A DNA stretch of 64,000 nt from NCBI GenBank assembly GCA_048013815.1, contig CM106586.1, positions 16,492,001 through 16,556,000 of the forward strand. The letters run 5' to 3'. This DNA is from Setoptus koraiensis (lineage: Eukaryota; Arthropoda). Every line of letters begins with the position of its first letter. Positions within the stretch are counted from its first letter, which is position 1. Below are positions 1 to 11,534 of this stretch, piece after piece. The notes beneath the pieces were generated by a model, which saw only the letters and a list, made by a program, of their open reading frames with translations, was not told where the DNA came from and did no database searches. Made by a program: the position numbers and the translations under genes.

Positions 1-78
1 TTGACTGGCGCTGCTGGCGCTGTTGTGTTGTGTTTTGTTTTGTTGTTTGCGCCAACCGTTACTGGCAACAAACAATAG

Positions 79-3000
79 ATGCACCTATCAAATGCCACTC
101 ACGTTCGCATGCTCAACGCAAGCTGGGACACCGAGGGCTCCTATTCGTGCGAAATATCCACGCAAACGCTGAGTAGCGTTAAAATGGATAAAGATATCCG
201 TCTATATGGTGAGTATGTAACTAATGAATTTTGCAGCTTCCAATGGGCTCCTGGGCCAGCGCAAGCCGCCAGCCAGCAGGCCAACTGATCAGTCGATCAT
301 TAACTGCAACAATCGAATGGTTCTCGTAGTTGCCACTTGTAGTTCTGCCCGCCGGCCGACAGGTGTCTGCAGTTTTTGCGGGCCGGCAGTTTTTGCGGGT
401 CGGCAGTTTATGCGGGCCGGCGGTTTTTGCGGGCGACAGTGGCGCACACAGAGCAACATTCGACTGCCATTTGGGGCTCCTCCTTCACGCGCCGCTTGTT
501 TTCAACTTTTCCTCTCAACTTCAACCCGCTCCCGTCTGTCACTCGTCCTCTCCCACGCCCCGCCGACCGAAACGCCTCTGTGGCCACCGGAAATGCGGCT
601 CGACATCCGCCGCGACCCGACCATACGCCGCGATCCGACCATCCGCCGCCACCCGGCAATCCGGCGAAACAACGACGACAACAACGGCAACAATGACGGC
701 AACACCAGTGCTGCCGCGCCAGCCGCTCCAAATGACCGGCATGAGGGCCCACTACTCGATGGGCGACTCCGTCGAGCTGACCTGCCTCACCGACTACAGC
801 CACCCGGCGGCGGCCGTGGCCTGGTTCATCAACGGACACCTGGTGAGTAACGCCGCAAACGAGACGCCCCACGAAGCCAATTATTATGCAATTGTCACAA
901 TCATAATTCAATTTGCCAATTTGTCAATTTGTCAATTTGTTAATTTGTTAATTTGTCAATTTGTTAATCTGTTAATTTGTCAATTTGTGTTTCTGCATGA
1001 ATGTAAATGTTTTCCCATAAATGCAAATGTTTTGCCGAATGTCGCCCATCAGATCGACGAGCAGTTCGAGCAGCGCCACAGGCACCAGCACCTCGGGGCG
1101 CTGTCGCTCAACAAGAGCTTCACCTACAGGGGGCGCCTGCACCGGACCCAGGCGGCGCTCCAGTTCAAGCTGACCCACCAGCTCGCCATTGAGCTGGCCC
1201 GGCCCGGCGCGAAACAGCAACCGGCTGACGGGCAACAACCGCAGCAACAACCGCAGCAACAACAACAGCATCAACAACAACAACAACCACCAATCGACAT
1301 CAAGTGCATGTACAAGCTGGCACAGATAAGCGATGTGACGTACAACGAGCTGCAAATTGTGCCGCACAATTGGGACGCACCCTCCAAATCGTCACTGTTG
1401 CACGCGTCGAGGGGCCCCAAAAAGAACGCGAATCGGCACGTCGCCGAACGCGACGCGCAGGTGAGCAGCACAGAGCGCAAAACGAGCCGCCTTGGGGCCG
1501 CTAGCAACGTGAACAGCGCCACAACGGATGTCTCGTCTTACCCGAGCGACAGCGACAACGAGATTGGTGGCGCGCCCCAGTCAACGTCTCACCACCGGCC
1601 CGCTGACGGCGACAACGGCGACAACGGCGACAACAGCGACAACAACGACAATGGCGACAATGGCGACGACGGGCATGAAAAAGCGCACCGGAAACGAGAC
1701 TGGAGAGCCGAAAAGCTGGATGCGGCCAATGGCGAGCCGAGCGCCGCTGCGACAAGCGGCGAGGGAGACTCGTCACGGGCCGACCCGACAGTGGCAATGA
1801 GCGGGCCGACAGAGGTTTTATTGTCGGATGAGCGGGCCAACTCGGCGCTCAATTGCGCGTTTACGATCGGCGATCCAGGAAACGGGCGGCCCGTTGCCAG
1901 TTGCGAGCGCGACGAGCGGCCAGCGGCGAACGCGGGCGCCAATCTCAGTGCCGCCGAGGGCGCTCTTAATGACGCTGGCCAGGGTAGTAAAATTTCGGCC
2001 GGCCCGTCGTCCGGTATAAGCGAGCTGAGCGACGCCGCACCAACAGAGCGGACAATTGTGACAAATATTGATGAGGGGCCGTTACTGTTTAACGGCGCCG
2101 GGCACAATCGGTCGTTGCCGGCGACGCGGAGACGCGCCGAGCGAGACTTGCCGACCGCAAGCGGCGCGGGCCGGCAGCCGCCGCCGCCGCAACAGCAAGA
2201 GCCGGTCGCGCTGCTCGACTGGAAACAAGAGCGCCGCGTGTGGCAGTCGGCGGCCAGTTTAAACTCGCCCCAACTGATACTGAACAGATTGATTGCGCAA
2301 CAGCAGCAGCAGCAGCAGCAGAGGCGCCAATTAGAGGGGGGCAGCGGCGGCGCGCCGAGCAGTTGCTTGCACGGAACCATATCGTTGAATCACAACGATC
2401 CCGTTATTTCGCTCGAAATGGGCGCGCAGCAGCGCCAGCCCGAGTCGAGGGCCGGCGGCTGCGACCCGGGCCGGCAAAATTGTCATCCGGCGGCTCAAGA
2501 CAACAATTATGCGGCGCCCATCAACGAGACCTCGTTTGAGCCGTCGGGACGCCGAGCGGCGGCGTCGGTCGGCGGCGAGCGTTCCCGCCGGACCCCGGTC
2601 GAGCCCGGCAGCGCCGCTCAGCCGGCAGCGCCAGTTTATGAGCGCGCGTTTATGAGCGCCGGCGACAAACCGCAACAAGCGCAGCACAACCCCTCGGCGC
2701 AGTTGAGCGAGTGTGCGGACGCCGGACTTCCGGTTGCGGCCGCAACGATGCAGCGAGCGTCATCGAGATCAGCCGACCAGTCGCACGAAATGGAGTTAGC
2801 GGGGCCCGCCGGCGCGACGGGCAGCGACGAGCTCGGCACGACGACGGGCAGTGACAGCGTCGGCCCGACGACCAGCGACAGCGTCGATGGCGCGGACTCA
2901 AAATTAGATCAAGTTGCATTTACGGCGGCCAGTGTAATTGGCGTGCAAGACGACGGCGGCAGCCCGACCGCGACAACCGGGCGCACCGACGGCAATTTTA

Positions 3001-6000
3001 GTGCCACTGACCAGCGCCCGTCGGCCGAATTGCCGCGTCAGCAGCGGGCCCACGTAAGCGGCGGGCCGGCGCAAACAGTTAATAGCAGCACATTAGCATC
3101 GTTTAATTTGCTGTCGGTGCGCCCGTCTCAGGTAACGGCCGCAACGAGCGGTCCGGCGACGCACGCCGTCAGCGCTGGCAACGCGCCGTTTGCGTTACGT
3201 AATGACAGTGGCGCGGATAACGGACACACTCGTAACGACACGAGCGACGGGGGCGACGCGAGCCACGCGAGCCACGGGAGCGAGCGGCCGGCGACAGTAA
3301 ATCGTGACACTGATTCTAGTTATGATAACAGCAGCTCGCCGGCGTCGGGGGCGCGCAATCGATGCCGATCATCAAATGATGTAACAACTGGCATTAGCAG
3401 CTCATTAGAGTCGACGATCGGCGCGCCTAATTATGTAACCGATACACCAATTGTGATAACGACGACAACGACAACACCAACAACAACAACAACAACAACA
3501 GCGACAACAACAACAACGGCGAGCCGATCTAATTATAAGCGACGCCAAACGCGCCAACAGCCGGCAACGTTCGCGCCCAGCAAGCCCATCAAGGCCAAAA
3601 TCGGCCAGTCGATCGCGGCCGAGTGCGCCACAATGGGCAAGCTCATCGAGTCGAGCCCGCAACTCGTGCACGGGTTCGCCTACTGCGGCCTCGGCCAGCC
3701 GCCCCAGTTGGCCGGCCACAATGACGCAACAATGTCACAAGCACACTGGCCGAGCGCCAGCACCGGAAGTGAGCTGCGCCAATTGACCATAAGTGGCAAC
3801 AAAACGGAACAATGGCCGCCGAGTCAGGTGGCGCCGCACTCTATTAGCGGGCGGCAGCAGCAGCAGCAATTGTTGTACGGGCAGCGGACTGGGCCGGCCC
3901 GCCAGCCGAGCTCCAACTTTAACAACAACTTCAACGCCAACAACCACAACAACAACCACAACAACAACCACAACAACAACCACAACGGCAACACCAACAA
4001 CAACCACAACAACAACTACGGCAACAACAACAACAAACAGCGCCAACGCAACAACAATAAACTAATTGCGCTGAGCCCGGCGAGCGCGGCCCCGGCGCCG
4101 TCTTGGGCGCACCAGCGCCAGCAGCGGCCCGCCTCGGCGCCCCTGCTGCTCAACGACCCCAACAACGACAACAACCACGGCCAAATCAAAATGGCGCCCT
4201 TCGTATCGAGCAGCCTGTTCAACGGCAACAACCTGGCGCCAGGTGACAGCGCGGACAGCGCCGCGAGCGGGCGCCCGCTGCAAAATTGGTCACACTTGTC
4301 TGATTACGGCGATTACGGCGACCGGTTGCAAAGCCGTCACCGTCGGCGACACGCGCCCGACCAGCGCCGCGACCGTGCCGCAGATAATCATATGCTATCG
4401 AGCGGCCCCGCTGGCCCCGTTGGCCCCGCTGAGCCGGCCCGGCCGCGCGCGCAATCACAAAATGCGAGCGCCGCTAATGATAGCTTGCCGGCGCACAACA
4501 ACACAAACGAGCAGCCCGGCAGACACACGAGAGAGCAGCCCCGCCAGCAGCAATTGCCTTACCGCGCCGCAAACTATCCGCTCCGCCAGCCGACTTGGCC
4601 AACCGTCCAGCAGCCGCGGCGCGGCCACGATTTTCAGCCGGCCCGCCACTTGGCCCCGGGCAACGCTAACCCGAGCGGCACCGCGAACCCGAGCGGCGAC
4701 AACCAGCAACAATTGCAGCACCACTTTGCCTGGCTGCACTGGCACCAGCAGTACAACGAACAGGAGTCGACGGCCAGCGACGCCTCCGCCGCGCACAGGA
4801 AGTGGGCCGGCGGCGCGGCGCGACAAGTGGCACTTGCGTCGCTACACGACGACCCGAGCATTGGCATGCCGGAAAACGGCGTCAGCAGCAGCAACAACAA
4901 CGACATCGCCGCTGCAGCGGCCGGCGGCCAACTGGAGGCGCCGCCATATCTCGAATGGTTCATTAATAACCATGAGGTAAGTTGATTAATGATTACACTT
5001 GTCTCGCTACCTGGCGCTAATTTCCAGCTACGCTCTCGGGTGGCGCGGCCCTCGCAGCGGCCCGCGCCGCTGGCCCGCGCTACTGGCCCGCGATACTGGT
5101 TCGGCGCCGGGGCCGCCGGACCAGTAGCGCGGTCACGAGTGGCCGGTGGTCGGCTGACGCGGTGTATCAGTTGTGCCAGCGCCGGCTAATCCGCGTGCGG
5201 CCCGAAGCGCCCCCGAGCCGCACGCACATCGCTCGCTCGCGAGGCGAGTCGCGACAGCGGCAACGGGCGCCATCGGCGGGGCCACTGGCCTATAATTTAG
5301 CCGATAGACAACGCAGTGATGAGTATTGTGCGCGTAGGCGTGACTTTAATTAGACTTTCATGCTAGCTTTATTCTATTCATTGGCCGCCACCGAGCGACA
5401 CTGGACGACCGGACGACGCCAGCAGCGTTACGTTATGTAATGTGTGTGTAGTCCATAATAGTCGCATAATCACATAATAATAACAATAATAGTAATAATA
5501 ATACGCGCAAAGCGCTTCTTTCAAATAGTGCCATCAATAATATGATCATTAGGCTCTTTGGGGCCGCTCTCGGGGGCGCCAAAGCACGCACCCGTTTATT
5601 TATAGAGCCGGTCGGTCGTGGATAGAGAGTCGCCTATCTCTCATCTGGCTGGATTATGTCACACATTGAGTCGGTCATTCAGTGGCAAAAGGCGCACAAA
5701 ACTAACTGCGACGGTCGACCATGATCGAGCGATCAATACCAATATGTGTACCAGTATGTGTGTCAGTGTAAAAAGTCGATATGGCTTAACTTTTTGTTTG
5801 CGACTTTTGTGTTTGCACACTGCGACGCTCCTCGCATGGGGGCCCCGGGCTTGTGTTGTTTTGTTTTTGCGCCAACCTTCCGATGCGCCAAGGCGAGAAC
5901 CGCACCAACGGCAGCCAGTTGTCGTCTTGATCGGGCGCCATTCGTCTTTATCACCTCGCCCGCCGCCAATGAATAGCGCCAATGAATAGCGTCAATGTTA

Positions 6001-7324
6001 CATAACACACATAACAGTTATGTAACTGTGTGTTATTCAGCGGCGCACAAACAATGCGCGACTTATGGATAATCGCCTATCATGATTGATCAGCCATTCG
6101 GCGCGCCAGCCAGCCAGCCATATCTGGCATTCGAATCATATCCGCACTATCGCCCGTATCATTTGGACATGCTCACATTTTTGTCTTCTCGTGCCACCGT
6201 TGGCTCGGCTGCTGCTCGAGCGTCTTTAATTTATATATGTCTGGCTGCATTGTCTATCGGCAATACAAATTCTCTGCAGCTTCGCGACTGGCCAAGATTA
6301 CATCTAGCCGAGTCTTCATCGGAGCCGGCCACAGACGGTGGCCATCGTCGCAAGCTCTGTGACCGTCGCCAAACGGAGCCGGGCCGACCGAGTGGCGGGC
6401 CACGTCTACCCATAGGTCGCACTTGCCGTGTGCTCAATTTGGCCGGTCGGACCCAATATCCGGCCGGCCAAATTGAACTGACAGGCACAACACTAACACT
6501 AGCTCAGTTGGTGACAAATTCCTCTCTGGCTCCCGAGCTTCGTTCATGCAAACTAACCAAAGCTAAATGCCTCAATCGACTTTCTCTCCTCGCTTTCGTC
6601 CCTTTTGACCCTTTCGCAGGCGCCAAAATCCGATCTACAGGACCAGTTCAATCTGACATCGCTCAATCTAAGATCCGATCACGACTACGGCGACTACTTC
6701 TCAAATTTTCAACATCGTCCCCTGAACCCCTCGCTGGGCATTGAGTTTGTGCTAGGCAAGAAGCACTTTATGGTGAGTGTCGGCGCTAAAAGATCCAACA
6801 ATTTCCACTCCTGTTTCCACCATTAGCCTCTACCTTTGAACCTTTGAACTCACCATACACGAAGGCAATCACTCAACAAATTTGTTCTCGCCCCTTCAAT
6901 CCACACCTATGCGAAACACCTTTGCGAAACCGTACCCCCACTTTCAAATTAACAACGCCAGACGCCGGACGGAACGCTCAAACTGAGATGCAGCTCCACT
7001 CAGGCCCAGGTGATATATGTGGATAGTGTTGAATTCAGTCTAATTAGTTACGATCATTACGAGAGCGCACTGTCGGACCAAGCGGCCATTGCGAAACAAC
7101 AGCAACAGGATCATCGTAGCGGATCGTCGTCGCCGTCAGTGCTGTACCCGAGCGTTGGTTCCGCTGGCAATATTGCAACTAGGACAGCTTTCAGCAAACA
7201 ATCATCACCGGCGTCCGGCCAAAACATTCTAGAACCGTGGTGGTGCTTTTGTGTGGCGATGACCGCTGCCGCAACACTGCTGTCGTCTATAACAACAACA
7301 ATCAACGTCCATGTAACATGCTGA
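79..7324 (+). CDS. Beaten-path (beat) family Ig-domain cell-surface protein, 3' part; exons 79-208, 709-842, 1053-4976, 6620-6772, 6962-7324
   Basis: Members of this family are neuronal cell-surface or secreted Ig proteins that bind Side-family receptors in axon guidance. An in-frame TAG ends exactly at the AG before 79, so an exon starts there and the N-terminus lies upstream of the window. Exon 79-208 gives the end of Ig1 (SYSCEIS). Exon 709-842 starts Ig2 (MGDSVELTC then AWFINGHL). Exon 1053-4976 ends Ig2 (IDIKCMY) and continues through Gln/Asn/Thr/Ala-rich sequence into a second Ig2-like start (KIGQSIAAEC ... YLEWFINNHE). Exons 6620-6772 (LGIEFVLGKKHFM) and 6962-7324 (TPDGTLKLRCSS, then IYVDSVEF) finish it and end in a hydrophobic tail, possibly a GPI or membrane anchor. 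All joins keep phase and use GT-AG, with GTGAGT or GTAAGT donors. About 1567 aa are visible. Hidden introns in the 3.9 kb exon cannot be excluded, and two tandem genes remain an alternative. Confidence 0.8.
209..708 (+). other. Intron of beat-like gene with short tandem repeat
   Basis: GTGAGT donor at 209 and CAG acceptor ending at 708. Positions 366-432 hold about four diverged copies of a 17-bp unit, (g)tttttgcgggccggca. The flanks are GC-rich and show no stop-limited coding signal of their own. The acceptor is preceded by a CAA/CGA-rich rather than a pyrimidine-rich tract, so the exact 3' splice site rests mainly on the phase match and the family alignment. Confidence 0.6.
843..1052 (+). 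other. Phase-0 intron of beat-like gene carrying an AATTTGTC/AATTTGTT repeat
   Basis: The donor GTGAGT at 843 follows the AWFINGHL codons and a CAG acceptor ends at 1052. Positions 909-990 are an octamer tandem array (aatttgtc, aatttgtt) of about nine units, AT-rich in an otherwise GC-rich gene. The intron stays open in the exon frame, so a retained-intron reading would not be stopped. Confidence 0.65.
4977..6619 (+). other. Large intron of beat-like gene
   Basis: A strong donor (gag|gtaagt) follows NNHE, and a good pyrimidine-rich acceptor (ctttcgcag) precedes APKSDLQDQ. Both joins are phase 0 and match the position of the intron at 843 in the first Ig2 domain. Inside are STR-like AT stretches near 5450-5510 and an open stretch from 6082 with no family match. 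Nothing else recognisable. Confidence 0.7.
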
Positions 7325-7491
7325 TAACTGCTACCAGTAAAGCACGCACCTTGTATATTACATAATAAATACAAGTATTTAGTGTTTGTGTGTGCAGTTG
7401 TAATTTATTTTGTTTGTTGCAACTTTACAAAAACATTCAGATACTTGTGGCGGTATAACATGCATTGCAAGTGTGAATAGTATAAATATAC

Positions 7492-7543
<52 letters not shown>

Positions 7544-7726
7544 GAGGGACAGAGAGAGCAAGAGAGATGGAGGCCGCTCTAGTATTTTACTAGCAGTCAC
7601 ATAATGATGTATTAGTGATAGTTACAATAGTAATAATCGTAATTGTAATAATAATTATAATAATATTAATGATCGTGTGTCTGTGTGGTAGTAAAGGCAA
7701 TCATTGAACTGATTCAATCACCATCA
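7325..7726. other. Convergent intergenic gap with (GA)n microsatellite at 7492-7567
   Basis: Tail-to-tail gap between the beat-like gene and DCAF6. It contains a near-perfect (AG)n tract of about 75 bp at 7492-7567, then an AT-rich stretch (taataat) at 7620-7670. A TTTATT near 7406 could act as an AATAAA signal for the minus-strand gene. No gene seen. Confidence 0.7.
7364..7369 (+). terminator. Polyadenylation signal AATAAA for the beat-like gene
   Basis: AATAAA lies 40 nt after the stop codon of the beat-like gene, a normal spacing for a short 3' UTR. Confidence 0.55.
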
Positions 7727-10156
7727 TCACTCATATCTAATGTCCAGGCCCTCGTTGACGTTACCATTTTCCACTGCCATTAAGCGCGCGCTGGCCAACG
7801 AGGTCAACAATCTAAAGAAAACATGGGGCGGCATTACGATTGTGTTGGAGTCTTCGCGAATCATTTGTTCGTTGATCTTGACAATCTTTTGTTTCTTTTG
7901 TTTTTTCATGCACAATGGCTCAAGTTCCTGAAATTGTGTTGACCACAATTTTATGTCATAATCAATACCGCTAGTGGCCAAACAATAATGCATCGGATTA
8001 GGCGCAATACAATTGACCACTCGTTCGTCGCCCTGAAAAATCATCACCACCTCGCCAGTGTGCTTGTCCCACATAAAAATATGTCCACAATCCGAACCGC
8101 TAACAATGTAGTCGGTGCCCCAGAATGTGGCCTCGTTGATGGCCGTGCGACAATTCCTGTGGCCCTTGAACGTCTTCTTGGGCTGATATGAGGGTATTTG
8201 CATGACGGCCTCCAGGGTCTTCCTGAAGGATTGACTAAACTTTAATTTGGTGGCCTCGGATATGTTCTTGCCGCGCTTGTTGGCGGCTTGTGGGGCGGCC
8301 TGTTGTTGCTCGCACGGCCGCGACGATGTGGATACACCGGCCTCGCTGCGCATTCTGGTATCACCACTAGCCGATCTGGTATCAGTCAGTCGGACATCGG
8401 ACAATTGATTCGGACGATCTGTGGCTGCGGCTGTTGCAGCTGACGGTGCCACGTCTTGCTGGCGGCCCCCGAAATACCATTCTTCTGCCAGGCTGTCGGC
8501 GTGATCTTCTTTGTCTTCTTCATCGTCGTCGTCGTCTTCCTCGTCGTCGGCCGTATCATTATCGTCAGTCTCATCGTCTGTTGTAAAGCTAAATGTCTGA
8601 TCCCAGAGAAATTCCACCGGTGAACTGGTGCTCGTGTTGTCCCTCCTCCTGGCGGCTCTGTCTGGTTGTTGTGCGGCCGCCGGCCGCGCGGAAGACTCCG
8701 ACTGATTGGGCCCACTATCCGCCGGCGGTGTGGCCGAGCTGGCGCCCCTATTAAGTATGCTGCGTATATCAATGAAGACCGGCGGGCCGGGCACATTGTT
8801 TCTCACTGTGCGCAATGACTCATTTGCGGCCCTGGTGACCCTACTCATAAAGCTTTGTCTCTGGTTGCCGCGCGTCTCTTGTTCCACATCGGACTCGCTC
8901 TCGTTGCTGTCGAACGGGCCCATGGGCCTGCTGTAGGGGCCCGTGTCGGACCAGTCGCCGCGCACCCTGAACGTGCGCCGTTGCAGCTCGGCCGCTGGCG
9001 ACTTGGCCGAATTGTGGTTCGGGGGCGCCGCCGGTTTTCGTTTCGTTGCGTCATCGTCTGTTTCCTGTTGTTGTTTCGCTGGCCCATAATCGGCGCCGCC
9101 ACCGTTCAGTCTGTCAATACATTTGTTTAGTGTTACATTGGAGCTACGGTCAACGTTGAACAAATAAATATAATCCGACGAGTATGAGGCGAGAACTTCG
9201 CGCCCATCGGCCGAAAAACACAATGACGTAAATCTGTGCTTATCAGTAAATCCAGGCACTGTAAATTTGGCCACTGCGCCATGGGCAGGATGATTGAGCC
9301 TCTTGACTCTATTAATAGACCTATTGTGCTCGGCGGCATTATTATCACCTGTTAAAGTATATGTGTTGGTGGTGGCCTCATCGTCGTGGCTGTTACCTGT
9401 AGTGGTTATTTGATGCTTACTATACGATAAATCACTATCCTTTGATATTTTGCGCCTGTCAAACAGGACGCCTATTCCGTCGCTGCGACCCACTAGGAAT
9501 TGTTCTGGATTAATGGGATTTATTGAGATGGTTGTGGTGGGGTAGCCGCTCCTAATTAATATGTTCTTCTGACAATTGGGACTTAGACACGATTGGGTGG
9601 TTCGCAAATCAAACAGGCGAATTGTTTTATCCTCGCTGCAGCTCATAAACACGCTGGGCTGATCGTAAATGGGCGCCACCTCGTAACAAGTGAACTTGTG
9701 ACACTCAAACAAGCACGTACCGCTTGTCTCGGGCGAATTGACGTCCGTCACTATAATGGAGCCATTGCTACTGCACGAGCATATAGTTGTATCACTGGTG
9801 AATGGCATGAATTGAGCGCTGAATATGTTGGCTCGGTGACCGCTGAGTATTTTGTGTTTTACAATAAAGTTTTTCTCATTGAAATCACACAAATTGGGCT
9901 TTGTTATGCACAAATTAAAATCGTCCGACCCAGACAATATGTAATCGCCGCTCCAATTCCAGGCGAGCGTGTTGACGCAACCCTCGTGCACCAGCATCCG
10001 TCTCTGGCTGCTCATCTGATACATGAAGGGCCGGTGATTTTTGACTAGTGTGGCCAGACGATCGTTTAGGTGGTGCCTGTCGCCGCCCCCGATGAAGCGG
10101 CCCCGTTTCACGTACTGGTACAGGGACGACGCCTGGTGGTCCCGTGCCGATGCCAT
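7727..10156 (-). CDS. DCAF6: DCAF6/NRIP-like WD40 substrate receptor, single exon, 809 aa
   Basis: DCAF6 is a DDB1-CUL4 ubiquitin-ligase substrate receptor. In vertebrates it is also known as nuclear receptor interaction protein. The N-terminal WD40 part (about residues 55-350) holds HEGCVNTLAWN, LSGSDDFNL, SGHRANIFSAQF and DKTIRLFDLR, the last resembling a DDB1-contacting WDxR box. The family signature RGDWSDTGP is near residue 400. A disordered, strongly acidic middle (Asp/Glu run at about 525-555) follows. The C-terminal WD repeats (about 660-740) hold KGHRNCRT, VSGSDCGHIFMWD and SGIDYDIKLW. The N-half/C-half split of the propeller around a long disordered insert is typical of DCAF6. The start MASARDHQ is the first Met of the frame. 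The vertebrate IQ motif is not clearly conserved. There is no intron, unlike most animal orthologues. Confidence 0.92.
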   Translation of the reverse strand: MASARDHQASSLYQYVKRGRFIGGGDRHHLNDRLATLVKNHRPFMYQMSSQRRMLVHEGCVNTLAWNWSGDYILSGSDDFNLCITKPNLCDFNEKNFIVKHKILSGHRANIFSAQFMPFTSDTTICSCSSNGSIIVTDVNSPETSGTCLFECHKFTCYEVAPIYDQPSVFMSCSEDKTIRLFDLRTTQSCLSPNCQKNILIRSGYPTTTISINPINPEQFLVGRSDGIGVLFDRRKISKDSDLSYSKHQITTTGNSHDDEATTNTYTLTGDNNAAEHNRSINRVKRLNHPAHGAVAKFTVPGFTDKHRFTSLCFSADGREVLASYSSDYIYLFNVDRSSNVTLNKCIDRLNGGGADYGPAKQQQETDDDATKRKPAAPPNHNSAKSPAAELQRRTFRVRGDWSDTGPYSRPMGPFDSNESESDVEQETRGNQRQSFMSRVTRAANESLRTVRNNVPGPPVFIDIRSILNRGASSATPPADSGPNQSESSARPAAAQQPDRAARRRDNTSTSSPVEFLWDQTFSFTTDDETDDNDTADDEEDDDDDEEDKEDHADSLAEEWYFGGRQQDVAPSAATAAATDRPNQLSDVRLTDTRSASGDTRMRSEAGVSTSSRPCEQQQAAPQAANKRGKNISEATKLKFSQSFRKTLEAVMQIPSYQPKKTFKGHRNCRTAINEATFWGTDYIVSGSDCGHIFMWDKHTGEVVMIFQGDERVVNCIAPNPMHYCLATSGIDYDIKLWSTQFQELEPLCMKKQKKQKIVKINEQMIREDSNTIVMPPHVFFRLLTSLASARLMAVENGNVNEGLDIRYE

Positions 10157-11534
10157 TCTAGCAATAACAGCTGACTATAATATTCCTCTTATTGTTGTTG
10201 TTGTTGTCGTTATGTATCCTTGTATATAATTTTTTTTGGATGGTTTTTTGATTTCTCTCGATTGAATTGGTAATAGATACTGGGTACTGGGTATTGGATA
10301 TTGGATAATAGAAACGTTGCTTTGTGTCGCGACTAAGACGGCTTGCGCACCAATGAGCAGTGAGCTCTTCAATCATTCATCGTTGTTAACCCTTTTTTTC
10401 TACTTTTGCTTTTTCTTTTGCTGGTGCTTCCTACCAATGCCCTAACGATGCACATCCCAGCCAATGGTCGCCAAAACAATCATGCCAATAAATAGACAGA
10501 TAATAATATGTGTGTAATCAATAATAATGAAACGATGAATCTTGTTGCAATTATTTCTGCTCCGATACTCGACTAGTGCAAGGCTTGTTACGACGCCACA
10601 TCATTTGTAACTCATATCTGACTGTGTGCCCTGCATTGCTCTTACTGTAATACATTATGTAATAATAATAACGTTGTTTGTGTGTTTGCGTGTGTGTGTG
10701 TTGGCGTGTCTATGGCTTTGTATGGTATGTTTTTAATCGAAAGACGACAATGAAAACAAACTAATAAAATAATAACAACAACAACAACAACACAAGCAAA
10801 CAGATGAGATTGCTCTAGCGGGCCAATGACAGGTTTTTGCCTTTCCTCCGACATGTACAAACAAAATGAGCACACGGCACAGTTTTACATTTCGCTACTA
10901 GCTGCGCATGATTCGTCTGTGTCAAACGCTCGCTTTCAATCCTTCGAGAACGTTCAATTGCTTGCTACAAACTTGATTGGTTTCTCTTTGCTCGGCCTAT
11001 ACCAGCCAAAATCACGAGCTAATTGACAACTTTGTTGTTCTACCTCAAACGGGCCAATCCATACTGTACCTATCTTGCAACCTGCCAAGTGAGAATTATG
11101 ACCAACGACCGTGTGAATCCAAAGCCATGGTTGTTCTTCCCTTACGACTCGTAACTCACGAGAGCGACTTTTGCCGGATGCAAATCGCTAAAGTGATCAT
11201 GCTAACAGTTCGACACGTCGACTAGTTATGTCACTTCAGCAAATGTTTCGCAATGAAACTCAACTCCATTCGATTGAGATCGAACGCATCCGAGACTGCA
11301 TGCATGCTCGAACGAAAGCTTAAGCTTTCTACTTCCATCAGATTCTATCAGAAAACATTCCCGCTGTGACTCTCTATAAGAAATATTTCACGGGCCAAAT
11401 CTATGTTATCAATGCTATTATTATATTATTTTTTATTTTAAAATAATTATTTACGAGATCATCGAATTAAAGGTATGTGTGAGTCTATAGATCTGACCAC
11501 AATCAAACAGTACTCTTCATGGTCAAAAAGCGAT
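10157..11534. other. Intergenic region, no gene seen
   Basis: Upstream of DCAF6 and downstream of the SEA/EGF gene, both on the minus strand. It contains TTG-repeat tracts near 10190-10215, a CAA tract near 10770-10795 and a GT-rich stretch at 10675-10705. The short open frames present match no known family. Confidence 0.6.
11432..11437 (-). terminator. Likely polyadenylation signal for the SEA/EGF gene
   Basis: TTTATT on the plus strand (AATAAA on minus) about 100 nt downstream of the stop codon at 11535, in an AT-rich stretch. Confidence 0.4.

Noticed and set aside
1589-2919. Minus-strand open frames opposite the 3.9 kb beat exon
   Set aside because: Shadows of biased plus-strand codon use. 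The plus frame is continuous and phase-matched to Ig-coding exons.
6082-6744. Open frame of 220 codons with a hydrophobic stretch inside the beat-like gene
   Set aside because: It lies within a well-supported intron, runs into the 6620 exon in the wrong frame and matches no family. The hydrophobic stretch LIYICLAALSIG could be chance.
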